Part shown: positions 11,595 to 22,720 of the stretch, piece by piece
Layout of the letters: each line of letters starts with the position of its first letter
Numbering within the stretch: position 1 is the first letter of the stretch
The notes under the pieces: generated by a model
Told to the model about the DNA's origin: nothing
What the model saw: only the letters and a program-made list of their open reading frames with translations
Database searches by the model: none
Program-made: the position numbers and the translations under genes
NCBI RefSeq assembly: GCF_051020765.1
Contig: NC_134943.1
Coordinates: 4,712,001 to 4,776,000, forward strand
DNA from: Lasioglossum baleicum
Lineage: Eukaryota; Arthropoda; Insecta; Hymenoptera; Halictidae
DNA: 64,000 bases
Reading direction: 5' to 3'

Positions 11595-11810
11595 TTAACC
11601 ATTTGCAGTCGGAGCTATTATAACTCGAAAATTAAACATTTCTTCCGTCCTAGAATAATTTTACTCTATATGATTTTTTTCAATTTATGAATATGAAAAA
11701 TTGATACAAAACCTCATACAATACTTAAATATTTTGAATGATGGTACAGCAATTTTTAGTGGTGACTCTCTCTCTCTCTCTCTCTGAGTCACTCGAATGC
11801 TTTGGGTTAA
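11595..11810 (+). mobile_element. TTAACC-type MITE (piggyBac-like ends), copy 2
   Basis: It starts TTAACCATTTGCAGTCGGAG and ends CACTCGAATGCTTTGGGTTAA, giving inverted termini with TTAA outside. The interior has AAAATTAAACATTTCTTCCG and GGTACAGCAATTTTTAGTGG, shared with the copies at 8507 and 12502. A (TC)n run at 11766-11785 has grown close to the right end. It abuts the preceding element with only three bases between. Confidence 0.65.
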
Positions 11811-12501
11811 ATCTATTATTGTTAATGGCTAAAATAAGTAAATATTAAAGATTATGTTACATTTTCGTATTCACTCAACAGTCCTGTTGAATGTCCTGTT
11901 GAGGTAGGCCTGTTAAAAAATCGTCTCACGTAGATGGAAGGTTAAACGAAAAATTTGTTACTCTTTAATGAACGTAAATTTGATGAAGTTGACAAGTATC
12001 TTGCAAATTATGGTTGGAGCGGCGCCGTATAGAGACGTCTCTCGGGCCAGCTGTTTTCGCGGGATTGATCGGCGCGTGTGGTTCCGGCGTGTAAATGGAG
12101 AATGACAATGATTATACTGTCGGCTGCGACTTAATGAGCCGCGAAATCATGGCTCATTGCTGGCCACCGGTTCGGTGACACAAAGTGAAACTGCTGTGGG
12201 GCGGAATTCAGTAACAATCGTGGGGGGGAGGGGGACGAATATAGTGGGATAAGTATCTCTAGAGACGGTGCTCGGAATTGGAATTTGGAATCGGATCAAG
12301 AATATCGCCAACTCCTTTATTTGAATTTCTATGGTGGAGCAGGGAGATTGTGATGTACACAGAGTGCTATGCGAAAATAGAATAGCATAGTAGCCTCCTC
12401 CTTTACTCATCGGGTCCATGAACTATTCGAAACAAAAAGATTTAGAGTATAACAAAGATCCTACATTGGTATTGCCAAACATTATATTTATATTTATATT
12501 T
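11811..12501. other. No gene recognised
   Basis: AT-rich sequence with a GC-richer patch at 12020-12240 containing a G-run (GTGGGGGGGAGGGGG). No recognisable coding frame. Confidence 0.45.
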
Positions 12502-12682
12502 TCACTCTAAAATTAAACATTTCGTCCGATCTAGAATAACTCCGTTGTATATGATTTTTTTGCATTTTATGGATATGAAATTGATATACCTCGTAGAATA
12601 CTTAAATGTATAGTAATTGATTAGATACCAACAAGTTTGATAATGTAAACAATATTGTGAATAATCGAGTGCTAAGGGCTAA
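12502..12682 (+). mobile_element. TTAACC-type MITE, copy 3 (diverged)
   Basis: It begins CACTCTAAAATTAAACATTT, continues CGTCCGATCTAGAATAA, and ends CGAGTGCTAAGGGCTAA. It follows copies 1 and 2 through the TATGATTTTTTT and ATGGATATGAAATTGATA blocks. The left TTAACCC end is eroded, so only the right terminus is clear. Confidence 0.55.
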
Positions 12683-12737
12683 TATAAGAATTTATGAGAA
12701 TGACTTACACACGAAGAATTTTATTTAAGACAACCCT

Positions 12738-13414
12738 TATACAGAGTGAGTCACCTAACGTTGCAACCTCAAATATCTTTGTTGTTTTTAAAGATACGTC
12801 AAATGTCTGAAGGACAAAGTTGAATGGTAAAATGGGACTCATACGATATCAAAAAAATGTTTGTTTTTATGTAATTTTTTTAGAGATATGAAGGTCACCT
12901 TCATTGTTTTAAATAGAATGAGGTATTTTGTAATACATCAATCCATGCAGCTGGACATTCTATGTATATAAAAAAAGTATTAACCTATGTATGTCGAAAA
13001 GTTAGTAGTTCAGGAGATATTTCAATGGAAATAACTCTAAAACATCATTACTGTCGTACTAAGACGTTAGCGTTTACTTACTTGTGTAACGTCTTAGTAC
13101 GACAGTAATGGTGTTTTGGAATTATTTCAATTGAAATATATCTCCTGAACTATTAACTTTTCGACATACATAGGTTAGTACTTTTTTATAACGAATGTCC
13201 AGCTGCATGGATTGATGTATTACAAAATACCTCATTCCATTTAAAACAATGAAGGTGACCTTCATATCTCTAAAAAAATTACATAAAAACAAACATTTTT
13301 TTGATATCGTATGAGCCCCATTTTACCATTCAACTTTGTCCGTCAGACATTTACGTATCTTTAAAAACAACAAAGGTATTCGAGGTGACAACGTTAAGTG
13401 ACACACCCTGTATA
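12738..13414. mobile_element. 677-bp fold-back element, ends TATACAG(A/G)GTG
   Basis: Two arms of about 330 bp (12738-13070 and 13087-13414) are near-perfect reverse complements around a spacer of about 16 bases. Matching pieces include GCAGCTGGACATTC / GAATGTCCAGCTGC, GAAGGTCACCTTCAT / ATGAAGGTGACCTTC and CTGTCGTACTAAGACGTTA / TAACGTCTTAGTACGACAG. The ends are TATACAGAGTG and CACCCTGTATA. There is no transposase frame. High arm identity suggests recent insertion or ongoing arm conversion. The ends resemble those of the 29705 element, although the interiors differ. Confidence 0.9.
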
Positions 13415-14750
13415 CATGATCTTTACGTGTAAAAGATTTAGTAAGAATTGTAGAGAAGATGAATATCAGCGATAAAACTTGAAGAAAATAATCTACTCCG
13501 ATTTCGAACAATATAATCGCGAGTAAAAGGCTGATCGAAATAGCTCGTTCGCTCTTCGGAGCCGCTTATTAAGCGAATAATAATCGGTGTCGAGCGTTTT
13601 CAGTCGGCCACGGTCGTCGACTAAAAAGTATATTAGCACTAAACAAGCGGGGAACAAGTGTACCGTCGCGTTATTCCAATTATGTACAAGTTGATAGGTG
13701 GATCGGTCTGGGATGAGTAATGACTGGAAAGCCGTTCGACGATCGTAAGCTCTTCAGCGAAAAAAATTTTCGAGACGCGGCCGAGTTAATTTCAAATTAA
13801 TATCGATCCCGATCGGGCCCGATTCTTAATGAATACTACAACGAGAGGATGGCTCGCGGAAAAATAACTATCGCCGGTGAAATCGTGTGTATCGCGGCGG
13901 TCGATCGACACCGGCAATTAAACCGCGAAACCAGTTTGCCACGGTGCCTTCTTAATTATGGGCGCCCTCGATTCCCCATGAAAAATAACGCTCTGTTTAC
14001 TTGGAGGGTGTCGAATGGTTTGCGCGAGGCGCTGATAAATGGAGAATTAATTTCGACTTAATTGAACGGACGCGCGGAAATTCGATCATCGAGTACTCGT
14101 GCCTGTCAGCCACCAATCGATAGCCGCGTGATCGTCAAATCGAAAAAATAAATCGTTCCGCACTTTAACTCGGTGTTCGACACCCTGAAAAATTGTGCGG
14201 TATCGACGCCATTTATTTCTGCATAGATTGGCTAGCAGTCTCGTGCGATTTCTGATGCTGATAATACTCTATTTTGATTACAATGGAAATTTTAATGAGA
14301 CTCCCCTATCTTAATGTAAAAGAAAATTGATTCAACGCACTTTTACTGCCTCGGATGTAAAATAAATTCAACGCGTAAAATTCATCGAGAGGAAATTGTA
14401 CGAAATAGAACCGCGGCGGAACTCCGTTGTTTATAACTATAAAATTAGTATCGACTTTGATACCAGTACGAACAGTGAAACACTTCTAGACCGACAGACC
14501 ACCTCCTTGGAAACTTCCGTCTTAGTTTCTTCAACAAACATTCGATCGTTGCATTCCTAGGCTGCGAGCACTATTATATCTAATGTCTACATCCTGTGTT
14601 AGCGATTGTTGTAACATTCGTTTCTAATATTAGTCAGCCGACGATTATAGTTCCATTGAGATGAAAATTACTTTGAAATCCTTCCGACTCATCCTCGACT
14701 TTTACGATATCTAAATAAACTGTTCTTTGTACAAATAAACGTTCTAACGC
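13415..14750. other. No gene recognised
   Basis: Mostly unique sequence with CpG-containing patches at 13550-13760 and 13850-14080. A 70-codon frame at 13849-14061 has no recognisable domain. Confidence 0.45.
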
Positions 14751-15095
14751 TGTTATACGAATTAAAATACTGTGCAAGCAAAGGTTGCGATTGTGATTAA
14801 TTTTTGATTATTTTCATTGATTAGAAAAAGGGGCTCTAAATTTTCGAGTGAAGACAATTTCATTGATAAAAATTGCTCCTTAGATAAATAAATAATCCTG
14901 TATTGTTACACGAATTAAAATACAAGTGCAAGCAAACGTGATGAATTTTTTATTATTTTCATTGATTAAGAGAGGGGATAAATACATATTCATTATTATA
15001 TACAACATATACATATTCATTACATACATAAATACATATTCTTGTATTGTTACAGGAAATAAAATACAAGTGCAACCAAAGGTCGTCGGCGTGCA
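14751..15095. repeat. Three-unit degenerate tandem repeat, about 145-153 bp spacing
   Basis: A block built on TGTTACACGAATTAAAATAC then AGTGCAAGCAAA starts near 14751, 14904 and 15048. The first two units also share TTATTATTTTCATTGATTA downstream. The third is clearest only over its first 35 bases. The spacer of the second unit carries ACATA-rich simple sequence (15000-15040). Confidence 0.65.
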
Positions 15096-16378
15096 CTATT
15101 TTCGACTGTTTAAAAATAATATGCCGCAAGAATAATAATTCCGAGAGTACAGGGAGCTCTAAACTGTTGAACAACGGCAAATAATATTTCTTAAAACTGT
15201 CTTCGTCCCTTGAAAAAATAAAAATCGGAGGAAGCAGCGGGGAGGAACGTGCACCGTGTTCCCAGGAGCGTGAGACAATTCATGGTCGCGGCTCGATGAC
15301 AGCTGAGCAGCCACCAAGTGTCCCACTGAAAGATTTTCCTTCCTCTCGGCCAGAGGATCATCGTTCTTCCTCGAATCATTTTTCTGAACTTCCAGCAACC
15401 TACCAACGTCCCTGACAAAATAGAAATCCCAAAACAAACGAAACATGCGAGCCAACCACTACATTATTCGCTCGAGAAGAATAATTACTTCCTTTTTGAA
15501 GATTACACATACACCATTTAATTTGATCAATCCTCGCACATCCTTGCATAAAAATTCACCTAATCTCTTGTGGCCAATATCGATTAATAAATTTATTGTA
15601 GGTTGAATTATCTTTTACATGGACAGAAGAAATAATGATATTCATTTTTGGTATTCTGAGAACACAAAGGAAGTCTTCTTTGTTCGTAAAATTTCGCCGA
15701 CGTTATTAACGTTATTAAATGTTACTGATCACAGAGTGGGGACGCGAAGTGGCTACTTCGCACTCGTATTTCCAGCACTGTTCTTTTTCCACCCGCGCCG
15801 CGGTTTCAAGTGGCCCAGCATCCGCTGTTAATTGCATCCTGCGATCGTTTCAGAGAACGCGCTGCAAAACGAATTCCCGTGAACTTCTGCATCGCGCCCT
15901 GACTATTATTGGGTCACCTCGTAACTCATATTTGCGAGGAAATGCGGAGATATCGCACGAACCACAGAACTATCTGACGAACGGAAAAAAAGAAACAGTT
16001 TGTGTTTCTTATTAGTAAATCAATGGTTTAATATTAACATTATCGCTTGAAAAAATTCCGTCGTGGTAACGTAAATACGATAGCGTATCGGGCGTGATCG
16101 CTGTGCATACATAGGCGCAGTAGCCGCGTTTATTATTAACTCTTTCGAATCGAGATACTAATCCCTTTGAGGGGCACAGTGTTGGCCAAAGCAATAACAG
16201 ACGGAACAGCGGTTCCAGGTATCGAGTCCGTGAAAAAGCTCGGTTCGACGCTTCCCAACGCAACGAGGACGATGAACGCTGTCATAATATGTATGTATAG
16301 TGTGTAGCGAGTCGCAGAAACTCGGCGGAGTTCCGAGAATTCCAAGAATCCGCCATTTCGACGGGGAAACGCATTTCA
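15096..16378. other. No gene recognised
   Basis: Unique sequence with frames of 60-100 codons on both strands and no recognisable domain. Confidence 0.45.
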
Positions 16379-16527
16379 CAGACGCTGGCGGACTTTATGT
16401 GTTTATGAGAAAACTGAATAGGTGATATACAGAAGATTAAAAATATTGGAAGAATTTTAGATGATCATTACACTATTTTGGACACAGTGAATACCTTTAT
16501 TTTGCATAAATAAAGATCCCCGGTCTG
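16379..16527. mobile_element. GACTGCGGAT-ended MITE, copy A (149 bp, diverged)
   Basis: The left end is GACGCTGGCGGACTTTATGT and the right end TTGCATAAATAAAGATCCCC then GGTC, an imperfect inverted pair matching the cleaner copies at 20745, 31007 and 31669. The interior is AT-rich and non-coding. The TA target duplication is eroded (CA on the left, TG on the right). Confidence 0.55.
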
Positions 16528-17390
16528 AACGAAAAGAGAAACAACATAAAATAGAAAGTCCAAGATGTTTCACAATAACAAACACCAGCAATTAGCAGAG
16601 TAAAATCTTCTTCCTCTCAAAATACGCCCACAAAATGGCGTTCAAGTTCCTCGACCCAAGAGGAATCTATCCACTCAACAATCTCACGCATCATCGACTC
16701 CCTCACTAATCAAAAGATTAACAAACACTCAGGACACAGACAAATCTACCAATATTCTCTTTATAGGACCCCGAAGAAACTCGTCTAATTGAAAAAGGCG
16801 TCGCCAACAGCGGAAGAAAAAAATAACGAAGTAAGGCAATTGAAGGGAGGAAATTGAAGTATCAATTTCAGGGTAAAATGCGCGAGTTAGTTCAATCGCA
16901 AGGCGTCGTACCGTGAAATCGCTTCCTGTTCGTCAAGGCCTGGACCAAGTCGACCATGTGCGCGCTCGCAAATGTTCATGGCTTTTCCCATGGGGCTTGT
17001 ATACGATCCACCTGACAGTGGACGGTCGCTAGCACGGGGACAGGTCATTAACGATGGAAGGAAGCAACGAGAGTGACCGGAAACCACGCACGGAGATGTG
17101 ACTTCGCGCGGCTTGCGGCTTCTGTCGGCGTTCGTCGGTCAACAACCGAACGAACGTATCGCGTTTCTGACGGGATTAGGATCGTCCATTTTGTTCGAAA
17201 TCACTAGCACAGAAAGAACAATATTTTTCGTAGCCTCACACAGCCCGAGAAAAATTACATTCTTCACCGTCAAACGTGAAAACTTATCTTAGTTATTTAG
17301 GAACGATGTCTTTTAGCTGGAAATATTGATGTCCCTAAATTTTCTTAATGTTTTCATTACTTTAATCTGTACCTACAAATTCTTGTCATA

Positions 17391-17410
17391 AATGCATAAA
17401 ATCCGCAGTC
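17391..17410 (-). mobile_element. Solo terminus of the GACTGCGGAT MITE family
   Basis: AATGCATAAAATCCGCAGTC is identical to the right end of the 31007-31203 copy. I find no partner terminus within 250 bp upstream, so this is either a truncated copy or one with a decayed left end. Confidence 0.5.
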
Positions 17411-18930
17411 TGTTAATCATGCTATAGATGGATGTGTGTAAACTAAAAACTGTTCTCAGATGGTTACTAGTTTTTTTTTCATGATGGCGTGGGAAGGAGC
17501 AGGTGCACGAAATTTCGAATGCAGCCCAGATCACTACAGGGGGAGCCAAAGTTTGGGTCTTATTGCGATGCAGCAACCATGTTCGTGGATACACATCGCT
17601 TCCGGTTTGGAGCCTCCCTTCAGCTACCGCGTCGGTCTCTCTCGATCAAGGGATAGCTGGTGGATGTCCTTGGGACTTCGTGAGGATACTCCTGAGAAGA
17701 TGAAGCGTTTTCCAAGTATGGGGGAACCACGGTACAGGTATTATATACACCTTTCACGACACCATAAATCTGTTTTTTCCAGATCCTCCGTCTTATTTCA
17801 TTCAGAAAAAAGAAGTTAAACGACGCTGCTTTTGAACTTGCTATAATGCATTCATACCTGCAGACTTTTATCGTATATTTTTCAGCGCGGAATATTCCAT
17901 CTTATTAAAATAGTTTAATGAATTCCAATTTAATTAACTCGAAGATCGGCCGAGAGATTCTTTAGCCAGATCTGATGAATTAGCGAAGGTATTTTTATAC
18001 GCCTCTTTGGAAATTATAATTATTTTAAGGAGATTCTGACTATCTACCGGAAAAGAGTGTTAGGAAATGAAATCACTGCGAATATTTATTGCCGTAATTT
18101 GATGCTCATGGATAATTTGGCTGATAAATTGGGTGATTGGAAGAATGATTTCATAGTGCAAATGACTTTTGTATATGTATGAATCAATTTAATATGTAGC
18201 GATTGTTAAACTTTAATGGCTTCTATTATGTCCTATACACTTCTTAATTGCACCCTAATTGCTCATTTAATAATGGATAAATCTCTGTTAGTTCAGGCTG
18301 GATTTTTAGTAAAACATCACACAATATTTCTCTAGTATCCAAGAAGTTGAGAATGGTGCACCAAAGTCTCTAGTTCAGATTTTTATGGTATTTACCGTGG
18401 GATTTTGTGGGCGTATCGAGTTCTTCCGCGCGGAAACAAACCGGAAGAGGATTTTTCCCATAAAGGTCACAGCAGGACCGTCCATTGCGTCGGTGGAGGA
18501 GTGTCAATCCTGCACCGGGCCGGAAAAGGTTCTCTTTTTCCCGAAAAAATGTCCAGAACGTTGGGGAAAAAACTGTGGGACCGAAGCACCGTGAACTTTT
18601 CCATTGGACGAGTGTCACCTTGTTTTTCTCGTTAGTAAGAGGGCCATTCGCTTCCTTTTTCAGCTTGCTGGGAACTTTATCTCTAATTTTTATGTTCCAT
18701 TAAAAGAAAAATCATTAGTTCATCTCTAACATTTAAATGCTACCACATGTGGGATAAGGCAATTTAAAATATTAAGTATTGTAGATTATAGCGTTTGAGT
18801 GGTTTGAAGAATTATTTAATGATATGATTTGTTACGTATACTGTAGCTAAAATGTTTAGAAACTTTTCGTATTATTCATGTTAGATGATTGCATAAATTG
18901 CATGGCGATGTGTATAAAAAATTATATGGA

Positions 18931-18991
18931 CACCATTCTTTTCTAATTGTAGAATTAGAAAAGACAATTCGGCAATTACAAAAGAATGGTG
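18931..18991. repeat. 61-nt hairpin, 18 of 19 stem pairs matched
   Basis: CACCATTCTTTTCTAATTG and the reverse complement of CAATTACAAAAGAATGGTG differ at one position. The 23-base spacer holds a further small inverted repeat. The size falls in the range of a small structured RNA or tiny fold-back, but no known miRNA seed was recognised. Confidence 0.6.
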
Positions 18992-20744
18992 ACTATATAA
19001 TTGATTAATAAAACTGTATTCTTTCAAATTTAACCATTGGACTTTATTTTCAAATCGGGCACGAACTTGTGCAATCATCTGATATAAAAGAAGAAAGGGA
19101 AGCAAAATATTTCTTTATAAAGGGAGCAATACAGGCAGCAAAAATATTATTCCACAGCAGTCTTATCATCACAGAAGCTACAACGCTTATCTAATAATTT
19201 ATAGAAATCGGAAATGATCGTCAAAACGCGAGGGAGGAACACATTTGAAAATATAAAGCTGTCGCAGCGTGGTGATCGTCAGCCGGTTGTCATCGCCCGG
19301 ATACATTTCGTCCACCCCCACCTCGTTTTTCTCAAGAACTGTAGATCCTGAAGGACCCAGAAGCACGGCCAGTGTCCAATATCACGTTTCACGCCGCTTT
19401 TCCAACCATAACGACCCTCGGTTTTCCGCTTGAATCCCGTAGGAACAATCCAGGCATCTACATTTGTTTGTTTAGATAACCAAGAAGTCCCACTGTGCCA
19501 GTCAACACATCAAAATTTCACTGATTCTATTAAAAAATACACATTCTTTCTAATGTTTAGTATTTCCGTTCGTAATTTTGATTAAATGCCTGACATGATA
19601 GTAAAACGATCCCAGAGCATTTCATGACGGAAACGAATCGCGTGATATTTTCTCCACGATTTCGTTTCTGCGTGAGATCGAGCAATCACCGATTGTTCCT
19701 CGGAGGATCTATTATGGTTAATCGACATCTTCCTCGATTTAAAACGCGACAGGATATTCGTTGTTCGATCCTTTGATCAAGCACTCCAAACGAGGGAGAC
19801 ACGGTTGTCTCTCGAGGGCGAACGAGAAAATGGCGGAACGAAGAACTCTGGGAAGAGGCTATACACCGTGATTATTGTTATTACGATTATTTTCCAAGGT
19901 AATTTTCCTGTTCGTGACGCGCGCACGTCCCTCGGCTCGCTTTGTTCGACCTAAAACCTTGCCCCCTTCTCGCAATTAAACTGCAATTAAACGGTGGTTC
20001 TCGCCGGGCACCGGTTTGTATGTGTAATCGGCCTATTTGTTTCGATGGACGCGCGTGGAAACGCCGGGAAACGGATTTCTTACGCACGCTCACCTTCCCC
20101 GTGTTTTCACCACTATAAAAATTAACTTACCGATTAGTAATTAGATTGTAAACTTTACGCGTTCGCCGCCGCCATTTGTTTCGCTAGTGGTCTTGTAATT
20201 ATATATTTTATTAACTGCAATGCGGCCCCCTTTATGAAATATTTAACAATACCTGCCTAACAATGCCGCTCTAAACATCATGTCATGCATCATGGCTAAA
20301 CATAACTCTTCAGGTGGCTCTCAATAAAACTACATCGAGAGGTGGTTCTATTAGATCGAGTCATTAAGAAATTATTATTATTATACCGCGGATGATCTTA
20401 TGCACAATAAAACTGTTCTACATCATCCGCGACGAGTAGGAGCCAAATAAAAATTTCTTTCGTTCTTTAATAATTCTAATAAGCTGAAAATAATGTATGA
20501 AAATAATCCGTCTAATCAGTCTAATTATTATATGTACATACATACATACAGAGTTGTGCAGAATTACAATTGAATTACTCCAGGAATTCTAATTAATTGA
20601 TGTAATTGAATTACATTGTAATTCAGTTATATTGCAATTTATAATTTAAATTTTCATTCAATTAAATTACAATGTAATTCGTAATTGCAATGGCGTACAA
20701 TTATAAAATATTTATTTATATAGAAAATAAATGTATAATATCTA

Positions 20745-20751
20745 GACTGCG

Positions 20752-20783
<32 letters not shown>

Positions 20784-20969
20784 ATGCATTTATAACACAA
20801 ATTGTGGTACGTACAATTTAAAGCAGTGGACATATTTAAAAAATTTAAGAACATCAACCTATTAGTTTCAGTTCAATAAAATAATTAAAACAAGAAAGAA
20901 ATGTTTATGTAACCTCTGTGTCTTGGAATCGACGTAGACATTTTTTATTTTGCATAAAGATCCGCAGTC
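20745..20969. mobile_element. GACTGCGGAT-ended MITE, copy E, nested in hAT-like element
   Basis: TA is followed by GACTGCGGA at 20745, and the right end reads TTTTGCATAAAGATCCGCAG then TC followed by TA (20970-20971). In the left terminal repeat the GGAT step is interrupted by a (GA)n run of about 28 bases (20751-20778), after which the terminus resumes as TTTTATGCATTTATAA. The TA duplication points to the Tc1/mariner superfamily. The insertion post-dates the host element. Confidence 0.75.
20751..20778. repeat. (GA)n microsatellite inside a transposon terminal repeat
   Basis: A pure GA dinucleotide run of about 14 units lies within the left terminal repeat of the nested MITE and splits its consensus GACTGCGGA|TCTTTATGCA. 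The expansion probably began at the GGAGA/GGATC step. Confidence 0.85.
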
Positions 20970-21263
20970 TAATAATATCTGAACAGAAATAACTTCTGCG
21001 TTACAGATTTTTTAAATTTCAACCATGAACATGAAATAACGTTACGTATTATGAACGAGGACGAGGATTAGAACTTCTTCAAAGTTCTGGGCTATAATTC
21101 AGAGAGCCATATTTTAATTATATTGTATTCCAATTATACGTCTGATTAAAATACTTAGTAATTTAATTAATTGAAAGGTTTGAATTACATAAAGTAACTG
21201 AATTACTATATGTATAATTGAAATATTATAATGTAATTCAATTAGCACAACTCTGCATACATA

Positions 21264-21985
21264 CAACAATATTCGAAAGCGAAGGAGAAAAATTGAGCAT
21301 TAGGTAACAATGATACCAAAAAGTTGAAATAATGTTTTAATAACGACAAATGTTCGCGTATGTATGTATATGGATGAGCGCTATCGATGTCAGACAAGTA
21401 TTTTCGTTCGTGCTGGCTAGTTTCCTGCGGGACTCCGAGTGGAATTCATTATAGGGGGACGAACACTTTGTAAAACTTGTGTTAATTTACGAATTTCGCA
21501 TATTATCACGCGTCCGAGTATAAATACTGTGATCCGGCGACTGATTTATCTGTGCCAGTGCTCCTTAATTAGTTTTTAAGTTACACATCCTCGCGATTAA
21601 GTTTCGCGTGCGTATACATTGCTCACTTTCGTTGCGGAGCCCAAGCAAAATGGTTAATCAGCACGGTCCGATCAGGAGACTGGTACGTTGGGGAGGAAAC
21701 GTGTAATATTTGTAAAACATGCGAACGGAAGCCCGTGGCTGCAACTCATTCCCAGCGAATCTGGAGATTAATTTCGTTTTGCTGCTCCGTTCAGGGTCTT
21801 TCGAAAGAGAGATTGTACATAAGTGTAAGGGCGCTGCGAATGAGCAACCCTTTTTCAGCCATTCAGCCTTAATGATTACTTATTAGTTGATTAAGGATAT
21901 TTATGCACCCTCCTGCACCTTTAAATCAATCCTTCTCATATGAAACTGGATATTTAAGTCGGTGCTCAGCCTCGGGGAGGTTCGT
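21264..21985. other. No gene recognised
   Basis: Unique sequence. A TATAAATA at 21518-21525 lies in CpG-containing DNA, but no initiator or following coding frame supports a promoter call. Confidence 0.4.
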
Positions 21986-22463
21986 TTGCAAAATTCGTAG
22001 ACGGACATTATCTTTTTGTGCTTCGAAGGCCGAGCCGAACGTAGAGAAGGACAACGCGTGTAAAGAGAGACCGCGCGCGGCCGAAGCAACTGCGATCTCC
22101 GCTTCACTTTCTTTCCCATACGCTGTCCTTCCTTGCGCCCGAAACGTTCATCGTCAATTGAACCACTAAATACAGTTGAAGTTATATCGTGTTTGGTCTT
22201 ACTTTAATCAGAAAAATGCCACAACTATATTGGTGAGAGTTTCATAAAAAAAAATAAGTAATAATAAAAAAGATTTAATATTGGTGTTACACATTGTGAG
22301 GACGCATGGACCTTTGAACTGTGCCGGCGACTGCGACTCTCCGCGTCGCATTAGTAGTGGTTCACACCGATATACCCGAGCCGAGATAGACTACTACAGT
22401 GGAGGGGATATTTTCTGTGTTTATCGTGTACGGCCGTTTTGCGTTTATAGGGGATTTATTGTA
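21986..22463 (-). mobile_element. TACAGTAAAT-ended element, copy 2
   Basis: This is collinear, in reverse, with 52615-53146. Shared pieces are CGAAGGCCGAGCCGAACGTA, CGCTGTCCTTCCTTGCGCCC, TTCATCGTCAATTGAACCAC, AATCAGAAAAATGCCA, TGTGCCGGCGACTGCGACTC, TTCACACCGATATACCCGAG and the terminal GCGTTTATAGGGGATTTATT then GTA. The end at 21986 is poorly defined. A second terminus-like sequence lies at 22696-22720. Confidence 0.75.
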
Positions 22464-22720
22464 TCTCCCAGTTAAGCAATTTTTAAACATATTTGTAGCA
22501 TATAATATTTACTAAAATTTGTATCAACATTAATTAATAATAAGACATGTGAGTCGCGGAATACCTCGTTTATGATCGTGAAGCAGTTAATGTATCCTAT
22601 ACATTGGAAAATCCGAAATTATTACCGGTAAATATATACAAATATACCGGTATCGCGATACTTCGGTTTCTGTAACGGTTAGGAAGAAAAACTTTTTGCG
22701 TTTGTAGAGGATTCACTGTA
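22464..22720. mobile_element. AT-rich DNA ending in a second TACAGTAAAT-family terminus
   Basis: GCGTTTGTAGAGGATTCACT then GTATCTC (22699-22724) repeats, in the same orientation, the terminus GCGTTTATAGGGGATTTATT then GTATCTC at 22441-22467. The 257 bases between hold no other recognised part of the family apart from a small ACCGGTA / TACCGGT inverted pair. Possible readings are a tandem terminus duplication or a second, internally deleted insertion. Confidence 0.4.

Larger units (their letters stand above)
16528..20540. other. No gene recognised; one solo MITE end and one hairpin
   Basis: Mostly unique, AT-rich sequence. A 119-codon plus-strand frame at 17460-17819 and overlapping frames at 18370-18703 have no recognisable domain. 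A solo GACTGCGGAT-family terminus lies at 17391-17410 and a 61-nt hairpin at 18931-18991. Confidence 0.45.
20541..21263. mobile_element. hAT-like non-autonomous element, 707 bp, perfect 8-bp TSD
   Basis: The element spans 20549-21255. Its ends are CAGAGTTGTGC and GCACAACTCTG, exact inverted repeats of 11 bp. Both sides carry the 8-bp direct repeat CATACATA (20541-20548 and 21256-21263). An 8-bp duplication with CAGNGTTGNGC termini is diagnostic of the hAT superfamily. The subterminal DNA is made of many TAATT/AATTA words in both orientations (for example GTAATTCAATT), a common arrangement of transposase-binding repeats. It has no transposase frame. A GACTGCGGAT MITE is nested inside at 20745-20969. 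Confidence 0.85.

Noticed and set aside
17460..17819. 119-codon plus-strand frame
   Set aside because: No family recognised, and an alternative frame in the same strand is also open. Acceptor- and donor-like words are present but weak.
21510..21565. TATAAATA promoter candidate
   Set aside because: No initiator at the expected distance and no downstream open frame.
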